Both the position numbers and the translations under genes were made by a program. This document shows positions 7,715-17,135 of a stretch of 39,595 bases of DNA, in pieces; position 1 is the stretch's first letter, and every line of letters starts with the position of its first letter. Source of the stretch: Desulfuromonas sp. (GTDB lineage: Bacteria > Desulfobacterota > Desulfuromonadia > Desulfuromonadales > Desulfuromonadaceae); assembly GCA_021162745.1 (NCBI GenBank), contig JAGGYC010000119.1, forward strand, positions 1 to 39,595, in the 5' to 3' direction. The notes under the pieces are model-generated. The model saw only the letters and a list, made by a program, of their open reading frames with translations. It did no database searches and had not been told where the DNA came from.

Positions 7715-10009
7715 ATGTTTCGTAATACACTTTTTACGAAATTATTATTCCTGCTGATTATTGGAAGTACCCTTCTTATCTCCGGTACGTACTATTTAGC
7801 TATCCCCCTTATTGACCAACGTATTTACGAAATTGAAGAGCGAGCGGGAAAATCCGCCCTTGATAATTTCTATGTACTACTACAACAGACCAAGCAAGAT
7901 CTTGCTGCCTTTGAAACATATTCACTCAATAGCCACAAAGAAAAACTGAAGGACATTGTCAATATCGCCTCAACATGCCTGGATCGAATCCAGACAACGC
8001 ATAATCAGGGCAATTTGACCTTGGAAGAGGCAAGAGCGGAAGCGATCACACAAATACGATCCTTCAAATACTCGCATAACGATTACCTCTATATCAGTGA
8101 TTACAACGGCAATCTCATCTATCACCCTGATCCCAACCTCAATGAAACAAATATTTCTGAACTTAAAGATATCAACGGCAAATTGATTATCTTACCGATG
8201 ATCACAAAAGCAAAAGTTTGTGCTGATGTCTTCTATGATTACTGGTGGAACCGTTTAGGCGAAAAGAAGCCCAGCCATAAGCTAACCTATGCAAAGGATC
8301 TTCCCAGGTGGGAATGGGTTCTCTTTTCCGGAGTACACCTGGATGATATCCATAATGAAGTCGATGTGCGCAAAGAAAAACTGATCCACTTGTTGCGTGA
8401 TCATGTTCGCACCTCGAAAATTGCCACCGAAGGTTATCTGTATGTTTTTGACGGCAACCTGAATATGGTTATTCATCCCAATAGCAATATTGAAGGGACA
8501 AATTTTTCTGCGCTTAAAAACCCCGCCTCGGGTGAATCTGTCGGCAAGGAACTGATAGAGGTCGCTCATTCCGGCAACAAAAGTCTTAAATATAAATGGG
8601 ATAAACCTTCTGATCCCGGCCATTATATCTACGACAAGGTCTCCTGGGTACGTTATTTACCCGAATATGATTACTATATTGCCTCTTCCGTCTACCTGGA
8701 AGATTTACAGAGTAGTGGAAAATATCTAGCAAATCGCTTATTTCAATTATCATTTGTTACCATTCTGTTGTTGACCGGCTGTGGACTGGCACTTATTTAT
8801 AACGTCGTAAAAGCGGTTAAAACCCTGGCAGCGGCGGCAAACAGGATCGTTTCCGGTGACTTGTCCAGTAAGGTTATCATTGATCGCCATGATGAGATTG
8901 GTCAACTGGGGCACAGTTTCAACCAGATGGTCGACAATCTCAAAGATCAAATCAATAACTTAGAGGAGGGAGTGAAAGAGCGTACAGCATCCCTGAGCTT
9001 GATGGTTGACCAATTAGAACAACACAATGTCGAAACCAGTATGTTGAAAGAGGCCAACGAGATGTTGCAGGAATGCCGCAACGAAAAAGAGGTATTTCAG
9101 GCGGTTCATCTCATCATGAAAAAAGCTTTTCCAGGCAAGCACGGTTCACTGTTCAGTCTTGTTTATGAAGGGAAGCGTTTGGAAATTGTCGCGGATTGGA
9201 ATGGCTCAGAATGCAACATTACACGAATGTATGATCATGACGCCTGTTTCGCCATGAGACGGGGCTCCAGCTATGTTTTAGAAAACATTGAAACACAGCT
9301 ACCTTGTCCCCATGTCGCCTCACCAGCGGAAGCATACATCTGTACCCCTATTACGGCCTATGGTGAGACCTTCGGCATCTTACATTTGCAGCATGGCGTA
9401 AAAGATAACGAGCAATCAGCTAAAATACTCGATTTAGTTGAGAATATTGCTGAAAACATCGCGAATACCATGGCGAATCTACGCTTGCGTTCACGCTTGC
9501 AACATCAATCCATTCGTGATCCGCTGACCGGCCTGTTCAACCGTCGATATATGGATGAGGCTCTGCGCCAAGAGGAGAGTCGAGCCAGTAGAAACGATAC
9601 CAATGTAGCAATAATCATGATGGATGTGGACCATTTCAAACGTTTTAATGATAATTATGGTCACGAAGCCGGTGATGAAATATTGCAGAATCTTGGTAAG
9701 CTACTACATAATCATTTTCGTGAGAGTGATATCACCTGTCGTTATGGAGGGGAGGAGTTTATCGTCATCTTGCCGGATCTCTCCCTTGAACAGTCGGTAG
9801 AAAAAGCGGAGCTGTTACGGCTTGCCGTACAAGATGAAGTATATATATACCGTTTCGGTGAGAAAATTGGTATAACCATATCACTGGGGGTTGCCCTGTT
9901 CCCGACCCATGAACCCGACGTGTATTCAGTCCTTAAACGAGCCGATGAGGCTCTTTATCGGGCAAAAGAACGTGGGAGAAACAGGGTTGTCTGTGCCAAC
10001 GCAGAATGA
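7715..10009 (+). CDS. Membrane diguanylate cyclase (double Cache-HAMP-GAF-GGDEF)
   Basis: Makes cyclic di-GMP from two GTP in response to an extracytoplasmic signal; 764 residues, inner membrane. A first membrane helix (about 8-30) is followed by a periplasmic region with two related Cache modules, each carrying a YLYxxD...H-P-N/D signature (NDYLYISDYNGNLIYHPDPN and EGYLYVFDGNLNMVIHPN). A second membrane helix (about 343-365), a HAMP segment (RIVSGDLSSKV...DEIGQLGHSFNQMV), a GAF-like domain and a GGDEF domain follow. The active-site GGEEF is at 678-682. RESD at 669-672, five residues before it, matches the RxxD inhibitory site, so product inhibition is likely. A strong RBS precedes ATG 7715. 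The next gene encodes a c-di-GMP phosphodiesterase with a similar sensor. Confidence 0.93.
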   Translation: MFRNTLFTKLLFLLIIGSTLLISGTYYLAIPLIDQRIYEIEERAGKSALDNFYVLLQQTKQDLAAFETYSLNSHKEKLKDIVNIASTCLDRIQTTHNQGNLTLEEARAEAITQIRSFKYSHNDYLYISDYNGNLIYHPDPNLNETNISELKDINGKLIILPMITKAKVCADVFYDYWWNRLGEKKPSHKLTYAKDLPRWEWVLFSGVHLDDIHNEVDVRKEKLIHLLRDHVRTSKIATEGYLYVFDGNLNMVIHPNSNIEGTNFSALKNPASGESVGKELIEVAHSGNKSLKYKWDKPSDPGHYIYDKVSWVRYLPEYDYYIASSVYLEDLQSSGKYLANRLFQLSFVTILLLTGCGLALIYNVVKAVKTLAAAANRIVSGDLSSKVIIDRHDEIGQLGHSFNQMVDNLKDQINNLEEGVKERTASLSLMVDQLEQHNVETSMLKEANEMLQECRNEKEVFQAVHLIMKKAFPGKHGSLFSLVYEGKRLEIVADWNGSECNITRMYDHDACFAMRRGSSYVLENIETQLPCPHVASPAEAYICTPITAYGETFGILHLQHGVKDNEQSAKILDLVENIAENIANTMANLRLRSRLQHQSIRDPLTGLFNRRYMDEALRQEESRASRNDTNVAIIMMDVDHFKRFNDNYGHEAGDEILQNLGKLLHNHFRESDITCRYGGEEFIVILPDLSLEQSVEKAELLRLAVQDEVYIYRFGEKIGITISLGVALFPTHEPDVYSVLKRADEALYRAKERGRNRVVCANAE

Positions 10010-10145
10010 CCACAAGGCATAATTTTCTTCCAGAACCATGCAATCATCTATTTTACATTTTTGCAGGCGTACAACGAACGACCTCGACAGCGGTACAAAA
10101 CGTTAATTATGGCAGTATTGACTATTTCTGACCCTGGGCATCAGC

Positions 10146-12806
10146 ATGTCATTATTTCATCTCAAATGGATATTGGGCACTCTAACTGTCCTGTTGCTAC
10201 TTGGTGCCGTCGTCCTCACCGGCAGCCGTCCACGGGGCAGCTTGCGCCGCCTTTTTATGAAATGGAACCTGCTCTTTATCATCGGCATGGCCAGTTTATT
10301 CCTATTTTCAAACGTCCAAACCTATCAACACCATTACCAGAAGCGCACCCTGCAACTGGAGCAGGAATTACTGGTACAGGCACAACAGCAAATCAAACAA
10401 CGGGCGACCTTTATCCACAACTGGATTCTCCATGAAAATAGCGGCGCTGAAGAGGACCTCAAGCTAAACCTTAAAACCATTAGCGCGCAGTCCATAGCCA
10501 CAGCATCACATCTGGTTGACCGTTACCAGGACTCTCTATCCGAAACACAATTGACACAACTGGTCATTGAGGCCCTTCGCCCCCTGCGCTTCAACAATGG
10601 TCGCGGCTATCTATTTGCAACACGCCTCGATGGCACAGCGTTGCTCTTTGCCGACCGCCCCCAATTAGAAGGGCAAAACTTACTGGATCAAAAAGACAGC
10701 GACGGTGTCTATTATGTGCAGGAGATGATCAGCTTATGCCGCCAACAGGGAGAGGGTTTTGTCAGTTACCGGATCAGCAAGCCCGGTTCTGATTCCTGTG
10801 ATCATCGTAAAATTGCCCATGTCCGCTATTTCCCCCCCCTGGACTGCTATATTGGTACCGGTGAGTATCTAGATAACTTTGAACAGGACATTCAGCAAAA
10901 AATATTCGACAAACTGGACCACCTTGCCACGGATCATTCTTTGAGTATTTTTGCCGCAAGCTATGCTGGGGTGTCGCTGTTTGGCCCCGGCAAAGGGAAA
11001 AATGTTCTTCATGTTCAGGATCAGAACGGTATCTTTGTCGTCAAGGAGTTGATCCGCACCGCTCGTGGCGGCGGTGGTTATGTACGCTACCAGATGCCTA
11101 ACGAACTGACACAAAACGGCTATGAAAAAATCAGCTATTGTCTGCCATTAAAGGGATGGAACAGCTATATCGGTGCCGGCATCAACCTTGACCATGTGGC
11201 ACAAAACATTGCCCTGTCACGTGCAGACCTGCAACAAAGCATCCGCCGGCAAATACTACAGTCTGCCGCCATCATCCCATTCATTGTCTTATTTCTATGG
11301 TATGTAAGACGACGTTTTTCAGCAACCATCGAGAACAGCGTCAACATCCTTAAAGATTCACTACATGCCGCGGTCAGCAACAGTCAACATGTCGATCTAA
11401 ACCGGATCAATTTCGACGAGTTTCTCACCATTGGTCGTGAAACCAACAATATGCTGGACCAACGCCGTCAGGCGGAACAAAAACTTGAATGGATCGCTCA
11501 CAACGACCCATTAACCGGCTTAACCAATCGTCACTATGCGGTAGAATCCCTGAAAGCGCTGCAGCGGCAATTACACTCAGGCTCATCGCTTTGGCTGTTT
11601 ATGTTTGACCTCAATCGCTTTAAGCATATCAACAATGCCTATGGCCATAAAGCGGGGGATCACGTCCTTAAAACAATGGCGCGACGCCTTCTGACACTGA
11701 AACCTACGCCCCTGCTGACCGCCCGTTTAAGCAGCAATGAATTTATTTTTGCCGTTAATCTTTCCAACACAACAACGGCGGAACAGATAGCCACAACACT
11801 GCGCCAGGAGATACGCCAACCCATCAGCTACAAAGAATTCAGCCTACAGCTCGATTGCAGCATCAGCGGCATTCCATTTGCTCAAAATGATATCAATGAG
11901 TTACTGCACAAAGCCGACATCGCCATCCGCTTGGTCAAGCCAGATAGAACATACAACAATTTTTTATTGTACGATGAACAACTGGATCAAAAAATCCGTA
12001 AAATGGAACAACTGGAAAAAGCTCTGCGTCATGCCCTGCTCCACCCCGAGCAGTTTGAGCTACACTTTCAACCCATCTGGAATTTGGAGACGCAAACCCT
12101 CAAGGGTTTCGAGGCGTTGGTGCGCTGGCATCATCCAAACCTCGGCATGGTCTCACCGGGAGAATTTATCCCTCTGGCAGAACAGAAGGGGATGATTGTT
12201 ACGCTGGGCAAAATCATCTTTGATCGCGCCTGTGAAACCCTGGCCCGCTGGCTGCAACTCCATCCGCAACTGGCCAATGAAGCGTTACGCCTGTCGGTCA
12301 ATATGGCTCCTCAGCAATTTGTCACTGATCAATTTACCGAAGAGGTGCAATCGGCGTTGGAACGCTATGCCATTCCTCCGGACATGCTCTGCATTGAAAT
12401 CACCGAAACCAGTTTGATGGAAAATCCGGAATTAGCCATTCAACGTATCCAGTCGCTGAAAAAAATGGGGATCACCATTGCTATTGATGATTTTGGCACC
12501 GGCTATTCATCCCTGAGCTACCTGAGCCAATTTGAGGTAGACACGATCAAGATTGACCGCTCTCTGGTCAATACCATTGATCAGGAACACACGGTGAAAA
12601 GAATTGCTGCGGCCATCATCAACCTGTCGCATGACCTGAATTTACAGGTGGTCGCCGAAGGGATTGAAACCCAGGAACAACTACAACAGTTACGCCAGTT
12701 AAACTGTAACGCGGTTCAGGGTTTTCTGATCGCCAGACCGCTACGACAACAAGATGCGGAAAAGCTGCTGGCGCAACGCACCCTTCCCTGGTCGGAAATC
12801 AAATAA
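10146..12806 (+). CDS. Membrane c-di-GMP phosphodiesterase (Cache-type sensor, degenerate GGDEF, EAL)
   Basis: Predicted to hydrolyse cyclic di-GMP to pGpG; 886 residues, inner membrane. N-terminal hydrophobic helices (about 7-26 and 38-56) precede a large extracytoplasmic sensor with Cache-like motifs (GRGYLFATRLDGTALLFADR; YIGTGEYLDNF; YIGAGINLDHV), then a membrane helix near 372-390. The GGDEF domain has SSNEF at 529-533 instead of GGDEF, so cyclase activity is unlikely. The EAL domain keeps E656-A657-L658, the metal-site DDFGTGYSS from D781-D782, EITE and VVAEGIE, so it should be active. No clear RBS precedes ATG 10146; a later ATG (10257, MKWNLLF) is possible. It lies 136 bases after the cyclase gene. 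Confidence 0.9.
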   Translation: MSLFHLKWILGTLTVLLLLGAVVLTGSRPRGSLRRLFMKWNLLFIIGMASLFLFSNVQTYQHHYQKRTLQLEQELLVQAQQQIKQRATFIHNWILHENSGAEEDLKLNLKTISAQSIATASHLVDRYQDSLSETQLTQLVIEALRPLRFNNGRGYLFATRLDGTALLFADRPQLEGQNLLDQKDSDGVYYVQEMISLCRQQGEGFVSYRISKPGSDSCDHRKIAHVRYFPPLDCYIGTGEYLDNFEQDIQQKIFDKLDHLATDHSLSIFAASYAGVSLFGPGKGKNVLHVQDQNGIFVVKELIRTARGGGGYVRYQMPNELTQNGYEKISYCLPLKGWNSYIGAGINLDHVAQNIALSRADLQQSIRRQILQSAAIIPFIVLFLWYVRRRFSATIENSVNILKDSLHAAVSNSQHVDLNRINFDEFLTIGRETNNMLDQRRQAEQKLEWIAHNDPLTGLTNRHYAVESLKALQRQLHSGSSLWLFMFDLNRFKHINNAYGHKAGDHVLKTMARRLLTLKPTPLLTARLSSNEFIFAVNLSNTTTAEQIATTLRQEIRQPISYKEFSLQLDCSISGIPFAQNDINELLHKADIAIRLVKPDRTYNNFLLYDEQLDQKIRKMEQLEKALRHALLHPEQFELHFQPIWNLETQTLKGFEALVRWHHPNLGMVSPGEFIPLAEQKGMIVTLGKIIFDRACETLARWLQLHPQLANEALRLSVNMAPQQFVTDQFTEEVQSALERYAIPPDMLCIEITETSLMENPELAIQRIQSLKKMGITIAIDDFGTGYSSLSYLSQFEVDTIKIDRSLVNTIDQEHTVKRIAAAIINLSHDLNLQVVAEGIETQEQLQQLRQLNCNAVQGFLIARPLRQQDAEKLLAQRTLPWSEIK

Positions 12807-12842
12807 CCTTGCGCTATTCGATGTGACAATTAAACTTTGTTG

Positions 12843-12871
12843 TTGCGACATGCCGATGCACAACGTATGCT
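12843..12871 (+). promoter_or_regulatory. Candidate yjdM promoter
   Basis: TTGCGA (12843-12848) and TATGCT (12866-12871) are separated by 17 bases, 56 bases before the start codon. Each box matches at 4/6, so this is only a moderate candidate. Confidence 0.35.
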
Positions 12872-12927
12872 CCGAAAACATTGTTGTAAATTAACTATTT
12901 AACCAACAGAACAGGATCAATAACACA

Positions 12928-13269
12928 ATGAGTGACTTTCCCAATTGCCCTAAATGCAACTCCGAATATACCTATGACGACGGTCTGTTATTTGTCTGCC
13001 CTGAGTGTGCCAACGAGTGGTCGAAAGATGCCCCAGAAGAGACGGATGACAATGAAGCGGTCATTAAAGATGCCAACGGCAATGTGCTGCAAGACGGTGA
13101 CAGCATTACCGTCATCAAGGATCTGAAGGTTAAAGGGACATCGCTGGTGGTTAAGGTTGGAACCAAGGTTAAGAATATCCGTCTGGTCGATGGCGATCAC
13201 GATATTGACTGCAAGATTACCGGCATTGGGCCGATGAAGTTGAAATCGGAGTTTGTTAAAAAGATATAA
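12928..13269 (+). CDS. yjdM: Zinc-ribbon protein YjdM (PhnA family)
   Basis: A 113-residue cytoplasmic protein nearly collinear with E. coli YjdM (formerly PhnA). An N-terminal zinc ribbon uses C7-x2-C10 and C24-x2-C27 ([10 protein letters not shown]... CPECANEW). The C-terminal SH3-like barrel is highly conserved: VKDANGN-type turn, [17 protein letters not shown] and [12 protein letters not shown]. Despite the old name the family is not a phosphonoacetate hydrolase and has no settled function. AGGA lies upstream of ATG 12928. The gene is flanked by a candidate promoter and by two tandem hairpins, so it is probably transcribed alone. Confidence 0.93.
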   Translation: MSDFPNCPKCNSEYTYDDGLLFVCPECANEWSKDAPEETDDNEAVIKDANGNVLQDGDSITVIKDLKVKGTSLVVKVGTKVKNIRLVDGDHDIDCKITGIGPMKLKSEFVKKI

Positions 13270-13289
13270 TTACTCAGCTCGCTGAGTAA
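13270..13289 (+). repeat. 9-bp inverted repeat directly after yjdM stop
   Basis: TTACTCAGC-TC-GCTGAGTAA is a perfect 9-bp inverted repeat starting at the base after the TAA. It has no T tract. It stands in tandem with the true terminator at 13296-13328 and may protect the transcript end or bind a protein. Confidence 0.5.
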
Positions 13290-13295
13290 AGTTTG

Positions 13296-13328
13296 AAGGC
13301 CGTCTGCTTACATACAGACGGCCTTTTT
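13296..13328 (+). terminator. Intrinsic terminator of yjdM
   Basis: A perfect 11-bp stem (13296-13306 with 13315-13325, AAGGCCGTCTG/CAGACGGCCTT) is followed by a T run to 13328. It is the third terminator in the window built on GGCCGTCTG. Confidence 0.92.
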
Positions 13329-13352
13329 CACTTCAACAGAGACTAAAAAAAG

Positions 13353-13859
13353 ATGCAGCAATTAACTTATCTATCCGGATACCCGGAACAATTGACCGAT
13401 CCGGTCAAACAGTTGATCGCTGACCAGCGCTTGGGCAAGGTACTGCTGAAGAGATATCCGCTGGCCCATGAAATCAAGACCGACAAAGCGCTGTATGATT
13501 ATACCGTTGATCTTAAGCACCAGTTTCTACGTAAAGCCAACGCGTTGAGCAAAGTGGTTTTCGACCCCAAGATTGACGTCATCCATCAAGCCCTTGGCTT
13601 GCACACCTTTATCTCCCGCGTTCAGGGCAATAAACTCAAAGCAAAACATGAGATCCGTATCGGCGTTGTTTTCAAGACTGCGCCGCTGCAGTTCTTACGG
13701 ATGATCGTGGTTCACGAACTGGCGCACCTCAAGGAAAAGCAGCACAACAAGGCCTTTTACAAATTGTGCACCCATATGGAACCCGACTATCATCAGCTGG
13801 AATTCGATCTGCGCCTCTACCTGACCCAGCTCGAACTGTTTGGGAAACTTTACCCATAA
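13353..13859 (+). CDS. ygjP: YgjP-like zinc metallohydrolase (DUF45)
   Basis: A 168-residue protein that closely follows E. coli YgjP along its length: LTYLSGYPEQL, QRLGKVLLKRYP, TDKALYDYT.DLKHQFLR, GLHTFISRVQG.KLKAKHEIR. The zinc site is HELAH at 121-125, with H131 in the following LKEKQHNKAFY. The family looks like an M48/SprT-like metallopeptidase domain; E. coli YgjP has been described, as I recall, as a zinc-dependent nucleotide pyrophosphatase, so the activity is best left open. No strong Shine-Dalgarno is visible before ATG 13353. It is cytoplasmic, with no signal peptide. Confidence 0.92.
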   Translation: MQQLTYLSGYPEQLTDPVKQLIADQRLGKVLLKRYPLAHEIKTDKALYDYTVDLKHQFLRKANALSKVVFDPKIDVIHQALGLHTFISRVQGNKLKAKHEIRIGVVFKTAPLQFLRMIVVHELAHLKEKQHNKAFYKLCTHMEPDYHQLEFDLRLYLTQLELFGKLYP

Positions 13860-14011
13860 ACTATTCAGTGTCACCATGTGGAAAACGATCCGGCCTATCG
13901 CTTCCACCAAATCATCCCATGGACTGGTCAAAGCAATCGAATATGGCATGCTTTAACCATGGCCGATATTTAGTAATTCCATCACCTTCAAACTAAAGGT
14001 GAGAGCTGATC

Positions 14012-14719
14012 ATGAATAATTCTCTACATGCCATTCCACTGGTCAAACTGTCACTGGCGTTGATACCGGTCAGCGTAGTGGTTTACATTCTCTATCGCTG
14101 GTCCAGCGAACACGGCAATGCCCTGTATGCCATGCTGCGGATGGTGACGCAGTTGATGTTGATCGGATATTTACTCAACTATATTTTTGAGTCTATGTCC
14201 GCCACGATAACCCTGCTGGTGCTGTGTGTGATGGTATTCACCGCAAGCTGGATTGCCCTGCGCACGGTGCAACAACGTACTGCCGCATTGTACCTGAAAG
14301 CACTGTTCGCACTAGCTCTGGGTGGCGGCACGACACTGCTGTTGATTATTGTCGGGGTGCTCGATCTACAGCCCTGGTACCTGCCGAGATATTTCATTCC
14401 CCTGGCTGGGATGATTTTTGCCAATGCCATGAACAGTGTCAGCCTGGCTGCCGATCGGCTCGAAGCTGAGCTCCAGCATGCAGTGGACTACCCCGCCGCC
14501 CGCAATATTGCCTTCAGAGCGTCTCTTATCCCTATAACCAATTCGCTGTTCGCAGTGGGATTAGTATCGATCCCCGGGATGATGACTGGCCAGATCCTCT
14601 CTGGTGTCGACCCCCTGATTGCCGCCCGCTATCAGATAATGGTGATGTGTATGATTTACAGCTCTGCCGGAATTTCGTCGGCTTGTTTTCTGACGTTCCT
14701 TAAACCGAAACCTGATTAG
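14012..14719 (+). CDS. FetB/YbbM-family iron export permease (UPF0014)
   Basis: A 235-residue inner-membrane protein with about six or seven hydrophobic helices. The block GMIFANAMNSVSLAADRLEAEL is the family signature of FetB (YbbM), the permease of the FetAB iron exporter linked to oxidative-stress resistance in E. coli. The C-terminal part includes MTGQILSGVDPLIAARYQIMVM, also characteristic. The family normally works with an ABC ATPase (FetA), but no ATPase gene lies next to it here. ATG 14012 has AAAGGTGAG upstream. A short hairpin ending at TTTT (14795-14812) may end the transcript. Confidence 0.85.
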   Translation: MNNSLHAIPLVKLSLALIPVSVVVYILYRWSSEHGNALYAMLRMVTQLMLIGYLLNYIFESMSATITLLVLCVMVFTASWIALRTVQQRTAALYLKALFALALGGGTTLLLIIVGVLDLQPWYLPRYFIPLAGMIFANAMNSVSLAADRLEAELQHAVDYPAARNIAFRASLIPITNSLFAVGLVSIPGMMTGQILSGVDPLIAARYQIMVMCMIYSSAGISSACFLTFLKPKPD

Positions 14720-14794
14720 TATTCATCTTCCACTACACCCGAAAGCCATATCCAGATCATCTTTCAGGGCGGGGTGCAAACCTGGACAAATAAT

Positions 14795-14812
14795 AACGGT
14801 CCTGGCCGTTTT
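14795..14812 (+). terminator. Weak candidate terminator after the fetB-like gene
   Basis: A 5-bp stem (AACGG 14795-14799 with CCGTT 14806-14810) with a six-base loop is followed by only four T in all. It is short, so the call is tentative. Confidence 0.3.
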
Positions 14813-14840
14813 CTCCCCCCTGACCATACCGATCTAGACT

Positions 14841-15713
14841 ATGATAATCCCTATGGAAAATTGGTATTTATTCAGTGTTCTGGCCCTGATTCTGTTGGGT
14901 ACTCAGCGTTTTCTCTATAAGGTAACGGCAGAGCGCGGCTGCAGTTCGGGACTGACGACGGCGATTTTCATGGCCACCGTCACCCTGTTAAGTACTGCGG
15001 TCTACGTTGTTTCCGGCGCGACCATCGACGACTATACCGTTCTGATCACCCTGGCACTGGTTAATAGCTCTGCTTTTGCGATCAGTACCATCTCAAATAT
15101 CGAAGCACTGCGACACTTACCCGCCGCAATCACCTTCCCCCTCACCCGCCTGAGCCTGGTATTGGTCATCCTCGTTTCGGTCATTTACTTTGACGAGCAG
15201 TTATCAGCACAACAGTGGTTCGGCATACTGCTTGGTTTTGCCGTGGTTATCCTGCTGGCTAAGGAGTCGAAACAGAACAGCACACCTGAGGAGAACCATC
15301 GTTGTGGATTTTTATTTATCGGCATCTGTATCCTGTGTGGAGCCATCGCCTCCATCTCAAGTAAGCTGGCAGCGGTTTCCACCGATACGGCCGGATTCAT
15401 GGCCCTGACCTATCTGTTTGCTACGGTCTTTTCGCTGTTGATCAATAAGAGGTGGGGACAAGAAACTCCCAGGGAAAAAAATAACGAGGCGATCATGATC
15501 GGGGTGATGATGGGTGTACTGAATTTCTTTGGCTTTTACGCCTTTTTAACCGCTCTGGCCAGCGGTCCGCTGTCGTCTATTGCCCTGATCACCGGCATGC
15601 ACTTCGTCATCGCCATCATCCTGTCGGTCATGCTTTACCATGAGCAGATGACGTTACGCCGGGGGTTAAGCCTCGCCTTGACACTGTTGGCAATATTTTT
15701 ACTTAGAGCATGA
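14841..15713 (+). CDS. EamA-family (DMT) transporter
   Basis: A 290-residue inner-membrane protein with about ten hydrophobic helices in two homologous EamA halves, the drug/metabolite transporter fold. The end of the first half has DEQLSAQQWFGILLGFAVVILL and the end of the second HEQMTLRRGLSLALTLLAIFLL, the usual mirrored E-Q-x-G pattern. Such proteins export or import small metabolites; the substrate is unknown. The start is uncertain: ATG 14841 (MIIPMENW) and ATG 14853 (MENWYLF) are both possible, and neither has a good RBS. Confidence 0.85.
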   Translation: MIIPMENWYLFSVLALILLGTQRFLYKVTAERGCSSGLTTAIFMATVTLLSTAVYVVSGATIDDYTVLITLALVNSSAFAISTISNIEALRHLPAAITFPLTRLSLVLVILVSVIYFDEQLSAQQWFGILLGFAVVILLAKESKQNSTPEENHRCGFLFIGICILCGAIASISSKLAAVSTDTAGFMALTYLFATVFSLLINKRWGQETPREKNNEAIMIGVMMGVLNFFGFYAFLTALASGPLSSIALITGMHFVIAIILSVMLYHEQMTLRRGLSLALTLLAIFLLRA

Positions 15714-15839
15714 ACAGACAGCATCGAAACGGTCCTTTGAATTTATCCATCATCACTCCACACGGCATGACTCGACTCCGTATGGAGGATTAACGTCTGT
15801 GCCATTTACTTGATTCGCATGATCCCGTATCATCGCCCC

Positions 15840-16943
15840 ATGGCAGATCAACGAAAAATCCTCCATATCGACATGGATGCCTTTTTTGCCGCTGTTGAAC
15901 AGCGCGACCGACCAGAACTGCGTGGTAAGCCGGTGATTGTCGGTGGCGATCCCAATTCTCGCGGCGTGGTCGCCACCTGCTCCTATGAAGCCCGCAGGTT
16001 CGGCATCCATTCGGCGATGGCGGCCTCTAAAGCATACAGACTCTGCCCTCAGGCCATCTTTGTCCGCCCCCATTTTGACGCCTACCGCGCCGTATCGCAA
16101 CAGATCCGCACTATTTTTGCCGAATATACCGAACTGGTTGAACCTTTATCCCTGGATGAGGCTTTCCTTGATATTACCGCCAGCGAAAAGCACAGGGCTT
16201 CGGCCACTTGGGTGGCGCAAGAGATTTTGTCCCGCATCCATCAACAGACAGGACTGACCGCTTCGGCCGGCGCTTCGTATAACAAGTTTCTCGCCAAGGT
16301 AGCATCGGATTGCAACAAGCCCAACGGCTTGACGGTGATCACCCCGGAACAAGCGGAAGCCTTTATCGCCGAGCTGCCGATCCGGCGTTTTTTCGGGGTC
16401 GGTAAGGTGACGGAAAAAAGGATGCATGCTCTGGGGATTGAAACCGGTGCCGAGTTACGCCGTTATAGCCGTCTTGATCTGCAACGTCTGTTTGGCAAAA
16501 ACGGCGACTACTTTTATCAGGTGGCACGCGGTGTCGACGAACGTCCGGTCTGCCCCCATCGCCACCGTAAGTCGATCGGCAAGGAAACAACCTTGCAGGA
16601 AGATATTGACAACTGTGATCAGATGCTGGAGATCCTCAACAGCCTGGCCCTGCGGATCGAAGCCATGCTCGCCAACGACAACACCCGTGCCGGGACGGTG
16701 ACCCTTAAACTCAAATTTACCGATTTTCGTCAAACCACCCTCAGTCACAGTCCGCCACAGACGGTTAACAATGCCGATGAGATGATGGCCATCATCACCC
16801 CGCTGCTATACGGATCGGATGCCGGTCAGCTCAAGGTTCGGCTGCTGGGGATCACCCTGTCCAATCTCAATCTGGGCGATGCTCTTCCACCATCAAAGCA
16901 GCTGCTGCTCCCTTTTGACGGCGTTTTGGATGCTGCAATCTGA
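15840..16943 (+). CDS. dinB: DNA polymerase IV
   Basis: Y-family translesion polymerase of 367 residues. Catalytic motifs are present: HIDMDAFFAAVEQRD near the N-terminus (first metal-binding Asp) and SLDEAFLDIT (second acidic pair). The segment GVSASYNKFLAK-like SAGASYNKFLAKVASDCNKP, the helix-hairpin-helix FFGVGKVTEKRMHALGIETG, and the little-finger start GKETTLQEDI follow in the expected order. ATG 15840 gives the usual N-terminus; ATG 15819 and TTG 15810 are upstream in frame, and none has a good RBS. The C-terminus LLLPFDG resembles a QLxLxF clamp-binding peptide (inference). No obvious LexA box was recognised upstream. Confidence 0.95.
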   Translation: MADQRKILHIDMDAFFAAVEQRDRPELRGKPVIVGGDPNSRGVVATCSYEARRFGIHSAMAASKAYRLCPQAIFVRPHFDAYRAVSQQIRTIFAEYTELVEPLSLDEAFLDITASEKHRASATWVAQEILSRIHQQTGLTASAGASYNKFLAKVASDCNKPNGLTVITPEQAEAFIAELPIRRFFGVGKVTEKRMHALGIETGAELRRYSRLDLQRLFGKNGDYFYQVARGVDERPVCPHRHRKSIGKETTLQEDIDNCDQMLEILNSLALRIEAMLANDNTRAGTVTLKLKFTDFRQTTLSHSPPQTVNNADEMMAIITPLLYGSDAGQLKVRLLGITLSNLNLGDALPPSKQLLLPFDGVLDAAI

Positions 16944-17135
16944 GCTCAAATATTACCCGCGTTTCCCCTCGACACGCACTGTGCATCACAACCCATCTCT
17001 TGCTGACTCCCGCCCTGTCACAGCCACAGTCCATGAGAGCTCCAACCCCGATATTAAAGTTTCCGATCTGAACGACCGATAAGATAGAAACGAAGAGTTA
17101 TTTTTTCGCCTATAAACAGCAAAGACAGCACATCA

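Noticed and set aside
13860-13973. In-frame open stretch after the ygjP stop (37 codons)
   Set aside because: It follows a stop in the same phase, but E. coli YgjP ends at about the same place and the extra peptide resembles nothing known.
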